From the NCBI GenBank assembly GCA_028532815.1, contig JAQQAS010000032.1, positions 1 to 56,897 of the forward strand: DNA of 56,897 nt, written 5' to 3'. Position 1 is the stretch's first letter; each line of letters begins with the position of its first letter. This document shows, in pieces, positions 42,169 to 51,524 of the stretch. This stretch comes from Pleomorphochaeta sp. GTDB lineage: Bacteria; Spirochaetota; Spirochaetia; Sphaerochaetales; Sphaerochaetaceae. The position numbers and the translations under genes were made by a program. The notes below the pieces were generated by a model, which was not told the origin of the DNA, did not search any database, and was given only the letters and a program-made list of their open reading frames with translations.

Positions 42169-44022
42169 ATGTCATATATAGTTGGAGCATATTCTCAATT
42201 AGCAGGAGGGACATCTTCTGATTCTTATAAGCATATATTAAATAATGCTATAAAACCTCTTTTAACAGAGGTATATAAACGAGAAGATGTTTTTCTTCAA
42301 CTATATTTAGGTGGAGCTTTACTACAGTGGCTTGATACATCGCATGCTGAAGTAAACATGTTATTAAAAAATTTGTCGAAATCAAATAAAATTGACATGA
42401 TGACTGGAAGTTTTCATCAAGCAATACTTCCACTAGTTCCACCCTCCGATCGCATACTACAAATCGAAACTACTACCAATTTCATTGCTAAAAAATATAA
42501 AAAATTACCTAAAACATTTTGGTGTTATGGTGAAATTTGGGATCCATCTTTAATTAGTTGTTTGAGTTTAAGTAAGATTGAAAAGGTTATTATTTCTTTA
42601 GATAATAAAAACACCTTTGAGGATTTACCACCAAAACCTTTTAAGATGCAAGAAATTGGTAGAAGCGTAGATATTATTCCAATTGATACTAGAGTAAGTA
42701 AATTAGTTCATGACTTTGGACTTGGAAAAATAACTTTCACTAATATGTTTTCAAAAATAAAAAGTTTAAATGATTCTACGGTACAAGTTGCTATGATCAA
42801 TTTAAACCAATTATGCCAAGGTGAAATAACAAATGAGCAAGTTATAGAATTATTTACTTACTTTTTCGATAATTGCGAATTATCCTTTGACAAACTATAT
42901 AAAAAAGATAGTTCCTTAGATTTAGATTATTTAGAAAAAGGCTGGTACGGCTTTGATGCCTTAGTCCCTAAAAAATCTATTCACGGGGTATTGTATAAAG
43001 ATACCAGTCTAAATTTCTTGTATAACAGAATTATTTCATTAATTGAAGTTGCAAAACTATATAAAAAAAATAGAGATATTAAGAGAAGAATATCCAAAAT
43101 AATTCCTAAATTATTATGTGGAGCTCCATATCTTTATGATTCTAATGCATCTATTATTAAAGGTTCCATTAGATCAAATGTATATAAGTATCTTATAGAA
43201 TTAGAAAAAATTTTAATCTCTTTAGAAGACTTTTCTTATCCATATATTCAAGATGTTGATAAAGATGGAACCAATGAAGTTATTTCTGGTGGAAAAAACT
43301 TTAATACAATTATAGATACTAAAGGTGGTAGTATATTAGAATTAAAATACTTTCCAGCTCGTTACAATTTTATTAATGGATTATTACCTTTTAATTATGA
43401 TAAATATAAGGACAACCTAGCAAAAGCAGGTGTTAAACAAAAGTTATTCTCAGATGTATTATTAGATAGTAATTTTCACTTAAAGACATATAGAATGCCA
43501 AAAAATAAACTAAATGAATTAAAATACAATTTAGAAATATTAGATAATAAATATACTGAATTTGAATTGAAGTCGGATGAAAAACAATCATTAGGGATTA
43601 ATATTATTAAACACTATAAGTTTACATCTAATGAAATATCATTAAATGTTAAAATTAAAAATAGTTCATTAAAGCAAAAAGAATTTAAATTTGGACTAGA
43701 AATGCCTTTTAGTTTTTATCCATTTGAAAACAATGTAAATGTAAAAATTAATGATGAAGATATTTATTCAACTAATGAAAAAGAATATTCAGCAATAAAT
43801 TCGTTTAGATTAAATGATAAAAAACATAAAACTAAAATTGGGGTTAATTTTATTGAGAAGTGTAATCTGTTTTATGCAAATTCTTATATTACAACAAGAA
43901 CTGTTGTAGGCAGTGAGAATCTTTACCAATTTTCATTATTTCTTCCAACTTGGGATTTTAAATTAGAAAGTAAAGAATCAAAAGATATTAATTTAGTATT
44001 AAGAATTGGAAGAAACATTTAA
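42169..44022 (+). CDS. GH57/DUF1926-like protein, probably catalytically inactive
   Basis: The 617-residue cytoplasmic protein (no signal peptide) matches GH57 4-alpha-glucanotransferase/amylase architecture by eye: N-terminal barrel (about 1-270), helical DUF1925-like part, and C-terminal beta-sandwich like DUF1926 (VDKDGTNEVISGG, GGSILELKYF). The GH57 signature residues are changed. HQP reads YSQ, GGGFYEP reads TGSFHQA, WLAERVWEP reads WCYGEIWDP (nucleophile Glu replaced by Gly), and the DDGEKFG acid box is not found. It may bind a glucan without cleaving it. It follows rnfB by 17 bases with AAGGAG. Confidence 0.75.
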   Translation: MSYIVGAYSQLAGGTSSDSYKHILNNAIKPLLTEVYKREDVFLQLYLGGALLQWLDTSHAEVNMLLKNLSKSNKIDMMTGSFHQAILPLVPPSDRILQIETTTNFIAKKYKKLPKTFWCYGEIWDPSLISCLSLSKIEKVIISLDNKNTFEDLPPKPFKMQEIGRSVDIIPIDTRVSKLVHDFGLGKITFTNMFSKIKSLNDSTVQVAMINLNQLCQGEITNEQVIELFTYFFDNCELSFDKLYKKDSSLDLDYLEKGWYGFDALVPKKSIHGVLYKDTSLNFLYNRIISLIEVAKLYKKNRDIKRRISKIIPKLLCGAPYLYDSNASIIKGSIRSNVYKYLIELEKILISLEDFSYPYIQDVDKDGTNEVISGGKNFNTIIDTKGGSILELKYFPARYNFINGLLPFNYDKYKDNLAKAGVKQKLFSDVLLDSNFHLKTYRMPKNKLNELKYNLEILDNKYTEFELKSDEKQSLGINIIKHYKFTSNEISLNVKIKNSSLKQKEFKFGLEMPFSFYPFENNVNVKINDEDIYSTNEKEYSAINSFRLNDKKHKTKIGVNFIEKCNLFYANSYITTRTVVGSENLYQFSLFLPTWDFKLESKESKDINLVLRIGRNI

Positions 44023-44040
44023 TTATTAGGAGAGTAAAAT

Positions 44041-45139
44041 ATGTTTATTGAAAAAAAAGCAATATTAAACGATATAAAAACAGAAGCCTTAAAAGTTTGG
44101 AGGCGTCTTTGACAACAATAAAGTTAAAGACAAAATTGAAGAATTAGAAAAATTAAGCTCAAGTGCAACTTTTTGGAATGATAATGAGAATCCTGAAAAG
44201 GTCTTCAAACAATTAACCTTATTAAAGGAAAGTTATTATCCATGGGAAAAACTTTTAAAATCAATAGATGAAATAAATGACATTATTGAACTTTACGCTG
44301 ATGAAAAAAATGAAGAAATCCAAAAAGAAATTAACGAACAAATAGATGAAGTTGAGTCACTATATAACCCCTTAAGGATTAAAACCTTATTAAATCAAAA
44401 ATATGATCAAAATGATTGCTATTTAACTATTCATTCTGGATCTGGTGGTACAGATGCAAGTGATTGGGCTCAAATGCTTATGAGATTATATCTTAGGTGG
44501 TGCGAAAAGAAAGGCTTTAAAACTTCCATAATTGATATTTTAGAAGATCAAGGTGGCATAAAAAGTACTACAATAGAAATTAAAGGTGATTATGCGTTTG
44601 GGTACCTAAAGAGTGAAGCTGGAGTACACAGATTAGTTAGAATCTCTCCTTTTGACTCACAAAAAAGACGTCATACATCTTTTGGTTCAGTTTACGCTAC
44701 TCCTGTTATAGAAGACGACATAGAAATTGAAATAAATAGTGCTGATTACAGATTAGATACATATAGAGCAGGGGGAGCTGGCGGTCAACACGTTAATAAA
44801 ACAGATAGCGCAGTTAGAATTACCCACTTTGAATCTGGTATTGTAGTTCAATGTCAAAACGAAAGATCTCAGTTAATGAACAAAGAAGTAGCCTTCAAAA
44901 TGTTAAGATCTAAACTTTATGCATATTATGAAGAGAAAAGAAAAAAAGAACATGAAGAGAATGCAATAAAAAAGAAAGAAATATCTTGGGGCTCACAGAT
45001 AAGAAGTTATGTTTTTCAACCATACACTATGGTTAAAGATCATAGAACGAATGCTCAATCCACAAATGTAAATGCTGTAATGGATGGTGAAATTGACGTA
45101 TTCATTGAGGCCTATTTACAATGGATTCAAGAGGATTAA
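44041..45139 (+). CDS. prfB: Peptide chain release factor 2, with +1 programmed frameshift
   Basis: RF2 of about 366 residues recognises UGA and UAA. The first 23 codons end at in-frame TGA (44110-44112). The slippery CTT-TGA-C with GGAGG (44099-44103) three bases upstream of CTT is the classical autoregulatory frameshift; reading resumes at GAC 44111. Downstream are the codon-recognising SPF (202-204) and the catalytic GGQ (247-249) in GGAGGQHVNKTDSAVR. TTTGGAATGA-type coding between 44111 and 44474 matches the RF2 helical domain. Length and motif positions agree with E. coli RF2. GGAG precedes the ATG. Confidence 0.97.
44099..44113 (+). promoter_or_regulatory. RF2 programmed frameshift element
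   Basis: An internal Shine-Dalgarno GGAGG, a 3-nt spacer, then CTT TGA C. Low RF2 lets the ribosome slip from CUU to UUU, bypassing UGA. Confidence 0.95.
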
Positions 45140-45142
45140 CCT

Positions 45143-46570
45143 ATGAAAAGAGGCTTTATCATTTTGATATTAGTATTTAGTAGTTCTCCTTTGCTTATTG
45201 CTAGTAATTTTTCACTATCAATTGCTCTTGCACTAGATAGTGAAAATTATCAAGCGTACTTAGATAGCGATAAAGCATCTTCCCTAGTAAGAAACATCAA
45301 TGATTATCAATTTTCAGAGTTTGAAAAAAATAATTTAGAATTTATTTCATCTTTATGTAAATATTATCTGCCACAACTAGAGATGAAAAACTATTTTATT
45401 GATGAATTAAAATCGAATAAAGCTAAAGCTTATAAAAAGAATTTAAACACAAATTTTACTACCTCAATTCAGCGTTATTCAAACTCTCCATCTGATAGTG
45501 CATTAAACACAATTAATACCTCTAAATCTAAATTATTAGATATAAATGAAGATGAAACTTCACTAGAAATAAATGAAACATACCAGTTTGAAGTAACTCA
45601 AATAGAAAACAATGCCATTGTAGGACTTATTTTAGAAAATCAAAATAGTTTGCTCGTAACAAATTTATTGAATAAATACAATACAAATGCTTTTTTATTA
45701 GTTTCCAATCCTGAAATCAACGGAATACAAAGATTAAGAATTGAATATTTAGATCAAAATATTAGACAGACAATATATGATAGAATACTTGAAACTAAAA
45801 ATGTTAGCGATTATGAAAAAGATATATTAGCTAGCCTAGTTACCTATTTTAATAATGAATACTCAATTCTTTCAATTAATAATAAAAGTCAATCAACGAA
45901 AATAGAAGATATAATTAGTATATCGAAAGAAAAATTAGAAGAAACTGAAAAAGAAAATTATCCAAATATTTATATAAGAGAAAAAGATAAGAAAACCTTA
46001 AATATAAATAACAATTTTGTAGTTTTAAAAAAAGGCATCCATTATTTTAAGGTTTACGATTCATACAATTCCTATATTGAAAAAATCAATTTAATAAATG
46101 ATTATAATGAACTTGATTTAGAACTAAAAGAAGCTACTGTTGCTTCAATAAATATTTTTTCTAATGTTGGATCTTTAAATTTTACCTTAAATGGAATGTA
46201 TTTAAATGATTCAGTGGCTTTAAATCTGGTAGATGAAAAGATACCATTCTATTTAGAAGCTACTAAAGAAGGTTTTTCTACTTATACAATTCAAAACTTA
46301 AGTCAATTTGACAGTTTAGATATTATATTAAAACCAGAATGGACTATAAATACTACTGCTATTGCTAAATCTCAAGAAGATTTTTATTCATCTTTATTAA
46401 CTTATGTATTGATTAGGTTGACAACTTTGTCTATAAATAATGTAAACGATGCATTTGGTAATAGTGATATTGAACCAACATTAGATATTTTATCTACTGC
46501 AGTTCAGTCCCTTAGTACTATAAATGTTATAAATAAGTTAATATCATATATAAAATTAGCTACAACATAA
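45143..46570 (+). CDS. Exported protein of unknown function with PEGA-like domain
   Basis: The product has 475 residues. A signal peptide ends near LLIAS, followed by a helical region. About residues 330-415 read like a PEGA surface domain (SINIFSNVGSLNFTLNGMYL ... YLEATKEGFSTYTI). The C-terminal 60 residues are helical. The middle is rich in Asn, Ser and Lys. No enzyme motif is seen. It starts 3 bases after prfB (GAGGA inside the prfB end) and lies 21 bases before ftsY, so it is part of that operon. Confidence 0.65.
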   Translation: MKRGFIILILVFSSSPLLIASNFSLSIALALDSENYQAYLDSDKASSLVRNINDYQFSEFEKNNLEFISSLCKYYLPQLEMKNYFIDELKSNKAKAYKKNLNTNFTTSIQRYSNSPSDSALNTINTSKSKLLDINEDETSLEINETYQFEVTQIENNAIVGLILENQNSLLVTNLLNKYNTNAFLLVSNPEINGIQRLRIEYLDQNIRQTIYDRILETKNVSDYEKDILASLVTYFNNEYSILSINNKSQSTKIEDIISISKEKLEETEKENYPNIYIREKDKKTLNINNNFVVLKKGIHYFKVYDSYNSYIEKINLINDYNELDLELKEATVASINIFSNVGSLNFTLNGMYLNDSVALNLVDEKIPFYLEATKEGFSTYTIQNLSQFDSLDIILKPEWTINTTAIAKSQEDFYSSLLTYVLIRLTTLSINNVNDAFGNSDIEPTLDILSTAVQSLSTINVINKLISYIKLATT

Positions 46571-46591
46571 AATAAATAAATTGGAGAAATT

Positions 46592-47464
46592 ATGTTTGAA
46601 AAATTTGGGGCTAAATTAAAAGCCTTATTTGGTACAAAAAAATTAGATGAAAGTTTTTATGAAGATTTAGAAGATCTATTAGTAGAAGGTGATTTAGGTG
46701 CCTCTATGGCAATGGATATCTCAGATAAATTAAGAGCTAGAGCAAAAGAAGAAAAGTGCGACACGCAAGAAGATTTACAAAGGATATTAAAAGAAATTTT
46801 AAAAGATAAAGTTAAACCCTACAATTTACCAGTAAAAAAAGATGAACTTACAATTGTTTTAGTATTAGGTGTAAATGGAGTAGGTAAAACAACATCAATT
46901 GCTAAAATTGCTAATAAATATAAAAAAGAGGGCAATAATGTATTACTAGCTGCCGCTGACACTTTCAGAGCCGCTGCAATTGATCAATTAGAATTGCATG
47001 CTAATCGTTTAGGGGTTAGAATAGTAAAGCAGAATAATGGAAGTGATCCAGGTGCTGTGATTTTTGATGCAATAACTAGTGCTAAAGCTAAAAATGATAA
47101 TTTAATTCTAGCTGACACTGCAGGGAGAATGCATAACAAGGATAACTTATTAAGAGAGTTAAAAAAAATTGATAAAGTTATTCGTGCAAAAGGTATAGAC
47201 GATGCCCATTATAAAAAAGTATTAGTAATAGATAGCACTACAGGACAAAATGGATTTTCACAAGCCCAACTATTTAATGATGCTATAAAGTTAGATGCTT
47301 TAATATTATCTAAATATGATAGTGCAGCTAAAGGTGGTTCATTAGTTCAAATTGGAGAAAAGCTAAATTTACCAGTTGCCTTTGTTGGGGTTGGAGAATC
47401 TTATTCAGATATTAAAGAATTTGATGAAGAAGAATTCTTAAATTCCTTAGTAGGGTTAAACTAA
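46592..47464 (+). CDS. ftsY: Signal recognition particle receptor FtsY
   Basis: The 290-residue SRP-family GTPase delivers SRP-ribosome complexes to the membrane. It has the short N domain (1-85) and NG motifs: G1 GVNGVGKT (93-100), DTFRAAAIDQL, G3 DTAGR, the family TTGQNGFSQAQ, and G4. The G4 box reads SKYDSAAKGG instead of the usual TKxDGTAKGG, a conservative change. There is no acidic A domain, as in many short FtsY proteins. GGAG precedes the ATG. Confidence 0.95.
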   Translation: MFEKFGAKLKALFGTKKLDESFYEDLEDLLVEGDLGASMAMDISDKLRARAKEEKCDTQEDLQRILKEILKDKVKPYNLPVKKDELTIVLVLGVNGVGKTTSIAKIANKYKKEGNNVLLAAADTFRAAAIDQLELHANRLGVRIVKQNNGSDPGAVIFDAITSAKAKNDNLILADTAGRMHNKDNLLRELKKIDKVIRAKGIDDAHYKKVLVIDSTTGQNGFSQAQLFNDAIKLDALILSKYDSAAKGGSLVQIGEKLNLPVAFVGVGESYSDIKEFDEEEFLNSLVGLN

Positions 47465-47475
47465 GAAGAGAATAA

Positions 47476-48495
47476 ATGAAAAAAACCTTTTTGATTTGTA
47501 TATATTTTATAATAATTTCTAATATATATTGCACAACTTATAAGTCCAATTCAATAGGACAGAAACTTTCAATATATAATGGAGAGGGTAAATATTACCT
47601 AATCGAAAAGGTTAATAATTCTAAAATAGTTGAAGAACTTTATAAAGATGATATCTTAATCCAAACTAAAACTATACAAGATGATGGATATGTTAAAATT
47701 GAAACAATTGATGATCTAAATTCTAAAACAATTTTAACTTATGAAGAAAATAAATTAATAAGTGAAATAAATGATGAAGAAAAAATTACTTATTATTACG
47801 ATGATAATCTTTTAGAATCTAAATTTATTTACAATTCAGATGGTAATAAAACTATATATCTTTACTTTTACGATGTGAACAATCTCTTAAGTGCTATAAA
47901 GAAAATAACACCTAATAAAAATACTTTTTCTACATATCAAACAAGTGAAGATTATCAAAGCCTAACCATTAGTGATAACAAATTTTTTAAACAGTCAAAA
48001 GTCCACAATGGAATAATCAATTCTTCTGAATATGAAGCAGATGATTTAATTAACAACATAGAAATTCAAACAATAAATGAAGATGATATTTTATTAATTG
48101 AAAAAAAAGATAATTTTACCAATAAAGAATATTATAAAGACGGGATATTAAAAAAACAGGAAATATATAATGAAAATGATTTCCTTATAAAAAGCCAAGA
48201 ATATATCTATGATGAAAACTATATCAAAATAAAAGAAATAATTACTGAAAAAATATTTAACAAACTAAGTGAAAGCTATGATAAAGTTAAAACTCAAGAA
48301 ATAATATATAAAAAGGGTAATGTTTATAGTGTTCTCACAAAAGAGAATGAAAAGTTAACCAGCTATTATTATTTTAATGATAATAATCAAAAAATAGAAA
48401 ATTTGTATTCAAATAATAAAGTGTATTGTACTATAACATATGAAAATGATAAAATAATTGATATTCAATACAGAGAGGATGATGATGATTTATAA
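47476..48495 (+). CDS. Exported repeat protein of unknown function, coupled to LolCDE genes
   Basis: The product has 339 residues: a signal-like N-terminus (ICIYFIIISNIYC) followed by tandem Tyr-rich beta-hairpin units such as YYDDNLLESKFIYNSDGNK, YYKDGILKKQEIYNENDF and YYYFNDNNQKIENLYSNN. They resemble MORN-variant or YD-type repeats. The Cys after the signal is preceded by Ile-Tyr, a poor lipobox. The end overlaps the first Lol permease gene by 11 bp, so the two are translationally coupled. The function is unknown; a part in envelope or lipoprotein transport is only a contextual guess. Confidence 0.6.
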   Translation: MKKTFLICIYFIIISNIYCTTYKSNSIGQKLSIYNGEGKYYLIEKVNNSKIVEELYKDDILIQTKTIQDDGYVKIETIDDLNSKTILTYEENKLISEINDEEKITYYYDDNLLESKFIYNSDGNKTIYLYFYDVNNLLSAIKKITPNKNTFSTYQTSEDYQSLTISDNKFFKQSKVHNGIINSSEYEADDLINNIEIQTINEDDILLIEKKDNFTNKEYYKDGILKKQEIYNENDFLIKSQEYIYDENYIKIKEIITEKIFNKLSESYDKVKTQEIIYKKGNVYSVLTKENEKLTSYYYFNDNNQKIENLYSNNKVYCTITYENDKIIDIQYREDDDDL

Positions 48496-49645
48496 AATAG
48501 CGAGAAGATATGCTTTTTCATCTAAAAATCGTCATAAATTAACATCCATTAGAATAACAATAGGATTATTATTTGCAACCTTAGCACTAAATGTTATCTT
48601 AGCCTTTATGGTAGGCTTACAAGATAAGAAATTTTCACTAATTAGAGAATATGATAGTTATGATGCAATTATTGATTTAAATGAAACAACCGATGTTTCT
48701 CAATTATTAAATAAACTAAATACGAATAATAATATAGATTTTGCTTTTGAATTTATCGAAGTTCCTACAATAATTCGAGATTATAACAATGGTGAGTTCT
48801 TTGGTAAAATAAGAGGCTTTAAACAATCAGATTTTAATAAACTATCTTATTCCTTAATAAAAGGTGATTATGATAAAAATGGAATAATGATTGGTTATTC
48901 AAAAACTCTGACATCTTCATTTTCTTATATGGATAATGTAAAAGTCACAATTTTAAAGAAGGGTAAAACAGTAACTGTAGTTCCCTTAGAACTAGAAAAA
49001 ATTATTAGTGGTGTTTATTATACCCCAGTGGGTGACTTTAATAATTATTATGCCTTTATGGATTATGACAGTCTAAAACAATATGCACCATATACATTAA
49101 GTAAAGTTGGAGTATATGGGGATATTGAGACAATAAGAGAAGTAGCTAGTGATTATGGAGTAGTAAACTCCTGGATAGATCAAAATGAAAGTCTATATGC
49201 AGCAATGAAATTAGAGCAATACTTAATGTATTTAACATTATCACTATTAAGCTTTATTGTATTATTTCAATTACATAATAGCACGATAAACTTAATTAAA
49301 ACCAAAGAAGGGGAAATAGCTATGCTTAGGGCTTTAGGTATAACTAAAAACCAAACAAAAAGAATTTTTGCTCTATCTTCCTTAATTGTAAGTGGTTTAG
49401 GGATAATAATAGGCTCATCTTTATCATTCTTAATTTTGACAAACTATACTCAAATTACCTCAATTTTAAATAGAATAACAAATTATAGTATACCATTATT
49501 ATCAATAAACGTTGAACTAGATTTTTCACTTAGCAATTGTATAATGATTGCATTACCCCTTATAATAATCACATATATAATGAGTCAAATTGCAATAAAA
49601 AAACTATTAAACAAAAATAACTTGGAGATTCTTTTAAATGAGTAA
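48485..49645 (+). CDS. LolC/LolE-type ABC permease
   Basis: The 386-residue FtsX-like inner-membrane protein has one membrane helix near residues 20-45, a periplasmic domain of about 200 residues and three C-terminal helices, with KTKEGEIAMLRALGITKNQ as the coupling helix. It would form, with LolD and the second permease, the complex that extracts lipoproteins from the inner membrane. ATG 48485, third of three tandem ATGs, has the best spacing to AGAGAGG. Confidence 0.85.
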   Translation: MIYKIARRYAFSSKNRHKLTSIRITIGLLFATLALNVILAFMVGLQDKKFSLIREYDSYDAIIDLNETTDVSQLLNKLNTNNNIDFAFEFIEVPTIIRDYNNGEFFGKIRGFKQSDFNKLSYSLIKGDYDKNGIMIGYSKTLTSSFSYMDNVKVTILKKGKTVTVVPLELEKIISGVYYTPVGDFNNYYAFMDYDSLKQYAPYTLSKVGVYGDIETIREVASDYGVVNSWIDQNESLYAAMKLEQYLMYLTLSLLSFIVLFQLHNSTINLIKTKEGEIAMLRALGITKNQTKRIFALSSLIVSGLGIIIGSSLSFLILTNYTQITSILNRITNYSIPLLSINVELDFSLSNCIMIALPLIIITYIMSQIAIKKLLNKNNLEILLNE

Positions 49646-50330
49646 TATTATTGAATTAAAAAATATATTGAAAACTTATCCGCTTCCAGATAGTAAGGAT
49701 AAGTTGACAATTATTAATGATTTATCCTTACAAATACAAAAAGGAATCTCTGTATCTATTATAGGAAGGAGTGGTTGTGGTAAAAGCACATTGCTTCAAA
49801 TAGCTGCATCTTTACTAAAACCTACTAGTGGAGAAGTAATATTTAACAACAAACAAATAAACAAGCTATCAGATAAGCAACTTTGTAAAATTCGCAACTC
49901 TCAAATGGGTTTTATATTCCAAAACAGTCTATTATTAGAAGATTTTACGGCATTTGAAAATGTATTGATGCCACTTTTAATAAATGGACTAAATAAAAAA
50001 GATGCGACTGTAAGAGCAAATTATTTACTAAAAAAAGTTTCTCTCTTTGATAGAGCAATACATAAACCTTCTCAACTATCTGGTGGTGAAAAACAAAGAA
50101 TTGCTTTAGCTAGAGCATTAAGTACTAATCCAAAAGTTATCTTTGCTGATGAACCAACAGGATCTCTAGATGAAGATAATGCTACCTTTGTTGAAGATTT
50201 ACTTATAAACTTGGTCAAAGAAGAACATTCAACCTTGATACTAGTAACTCATAATAAGAACTTTGCATCTAAATGTAATAGAACCTTAAAATTAACACAT
50301 GGACAAATAACTGAGGATATAAGTGAATAA
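49638..50330 (+). CDS. lolD: LolD-type ABC ATPase
   Basis: The 230-residue cytoplasmic ATPase is of the MacB/LolD class. Walker A is GRSGCGKS (43-50), the Q-loop GFIFQNSLLLEDFTAFENV, the signature LSGGEKQRIALARAL, Walker B VIFADEPTGSLDE and the switch His in LVTHN. It overlaps both permease genes by 8 bp. Because MacB-type exporters look alike, the lipoprotein role rests on the two flanking FtsX-type permeases. Confidence 0.9.
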   Translation: MSNIIELKNILKTYPLPDSKDKLTIINDLSLQIQKGISVSIIGRSGCGKSTLLQIAASLLKPTSGEVIFNNKQINKLSDKQLCKIRNSQMGFIFQNSLLLEDFTAFENVLMPLLINGLNKKDATVRANYLLKKVSLFDRAIHKPSQLSGGEKQRIALARALSTNPKVIFADEPTGSLDEDNATFVEDLLINLVKEEHSTLILVTHNKNFASKCNRTLKLTHGQITEDISE

Positions 50331-51483
50331 CTATTTAAATAAACTATTAATTAATAAAATACTATTTTCTACAAGTTCAAAGAATAAAATCATTAGATCA
50401 TTTATTCTTATTGTATTAATAGTTTCATTATTAATAGTCTCTACAATATTTATTAATTCAATGTCCAAAGGTATAGCTTCAAAGTTTTCTTTACTAGTTA
50501 ATGGTGATATTGAAGTATATACAGAACAAAATATTAAAGATAATTATGAGTTTATTGAATCTAGTGATACAGTAACCTCAGTAACTGGATTGATTTATGG
50601 AAAAGAAAGTACTCAAATTTCAAATTTAAAAGCTGTTGAAACATCTTATTTCAATGAGAAGAGACTAAATTCACTGCATCTTGAGACTATAGAAAACACA
50701 ACAAATTTACCTTCAATTATTATATCAAGAGAACTATCTGAAAATCTTAATATAGAAATGGGTGAGAAAGCTGCATTAATTTTAGCGAAAGATGAAAATA
50801 AACTAAGACCAAAATTAGTATTTATCCAAGGAATATATGACTCTGGATATAAAGAAATTGATCTTAATATTTCTTATATGTATCTTTCAGATTTGAAAAC
50901 GATTTATGATTACGATTTAACAACACGCCAAGAACTCTTATTAAAAGAAGGCTTTGAAATAAAAGATGCATTGCTGAAATTAAACTTAGACGGATATATT
51001 TCTAGAGCTTGGTATGAAATTCAAATCTCTGCTTACAATAATTTATTAGTAAGTACACAAAGTCTATTAATTGTATTTTTAGTTATAGCCTTATTAACCG
51101 GATATTTCATTTCATCTATTTCATCTGATTTAATAACAAAAGATCATAAAAGTATTGCAACTAATAAATTATTAGGTCTTAAAAACAAAGTTATAATGAA
51201 AAATTACTTTATTGCGATAGAACTCTTTACTGTGATATCAACAGTAGTTGGTATAATTTTGGGTATAATCACTAGTAAAGTATTTTTGAAACTAATAAGT
51301 AATTTATCATTAAATAAAATTCCATCACTAAGTTGGTATTTATTCGATTTCGAGCTAATTATTCCATATCAAAATATATTATTTATCGCAGCTGGGTTAA
51401 TAATTATTTCTATAATAAGTGTTTATCTAAGCCTAAGAAGAATAAAGCATATAGAAGTACTAGATCTTTTAATTCATGAGTAA
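50323..51483 (+). CDS. Second LolC/LolE-type ABC permease
   Basis: The 386-residue FtsX-like permease has an N-terminal helix near 24-46, a periplasmic domain, and three C-terminal helices, with the coupling helix around KDHKSIATNKLLGLKNK. The start is GTG 50323 with GAGG upstream, inside the end of lolD. Two different permeases give a LolCDE-type rather than LolF-only layout. It ends the operon 41 bases before RNase Z. Confidence 0.84.
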   Translation: MNNYLNKLLINKILFSTSSKNKIIRSFILIVLIVSLLIVSTIFINSMSKGIASKFSLLVNGDIEVYTEQNIKDNYEFIESSDTVTSVTGLIYGKESTQISNLKAVETSYFNEKRLNSLHLETIENTTNLPSIIISRELSENLNIEMGEKAALILAKDENKLRPKLVFIQGIYDSGYKEIDLNISYMYLSDLKTIYDYDLTTRQELLLKEGFEIKDALLKLNLDGYISRAWYEIQISAYNNLLVSTQSLLIVFLVIALLTGYFISSISSDLITKDHKSIATNKLLGLKNKVIMKNYFIAIELFTVISTVVGIILGIITSKVFLKLISNLSLNKIPSLSWYLFDFELIIPYQNILFIAAGLIIISIISVYLSLRRIKHIEVLDLLIHE

Positions 51484-51489
51484 ATCTTG

Positions 51490-51518
51490 TTGCTTTCATT
51501 AGGTTATTTTTTTATAAT
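51490..51518 (+). promoter_or_regulatory. Promoter of rnz giving a leaderless mRNA
   Basis: TTGCTT (51490-51495), a 17-bp spacer and a perfect TATAAT (51513-51518) are followed by 6 bases and then the ATG. Transcription should begin at the A of the start codon. Confidence 0.7.
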
Positions 51519-51524
51519 GTACTT

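Noticed and set aside
44110-44112. Frameshift error or pseudogene in prfB
   Set aside because: The SD-like GGAGG plus CTT-TGA-C is the well-known programmed frameshift element with exact spacing.
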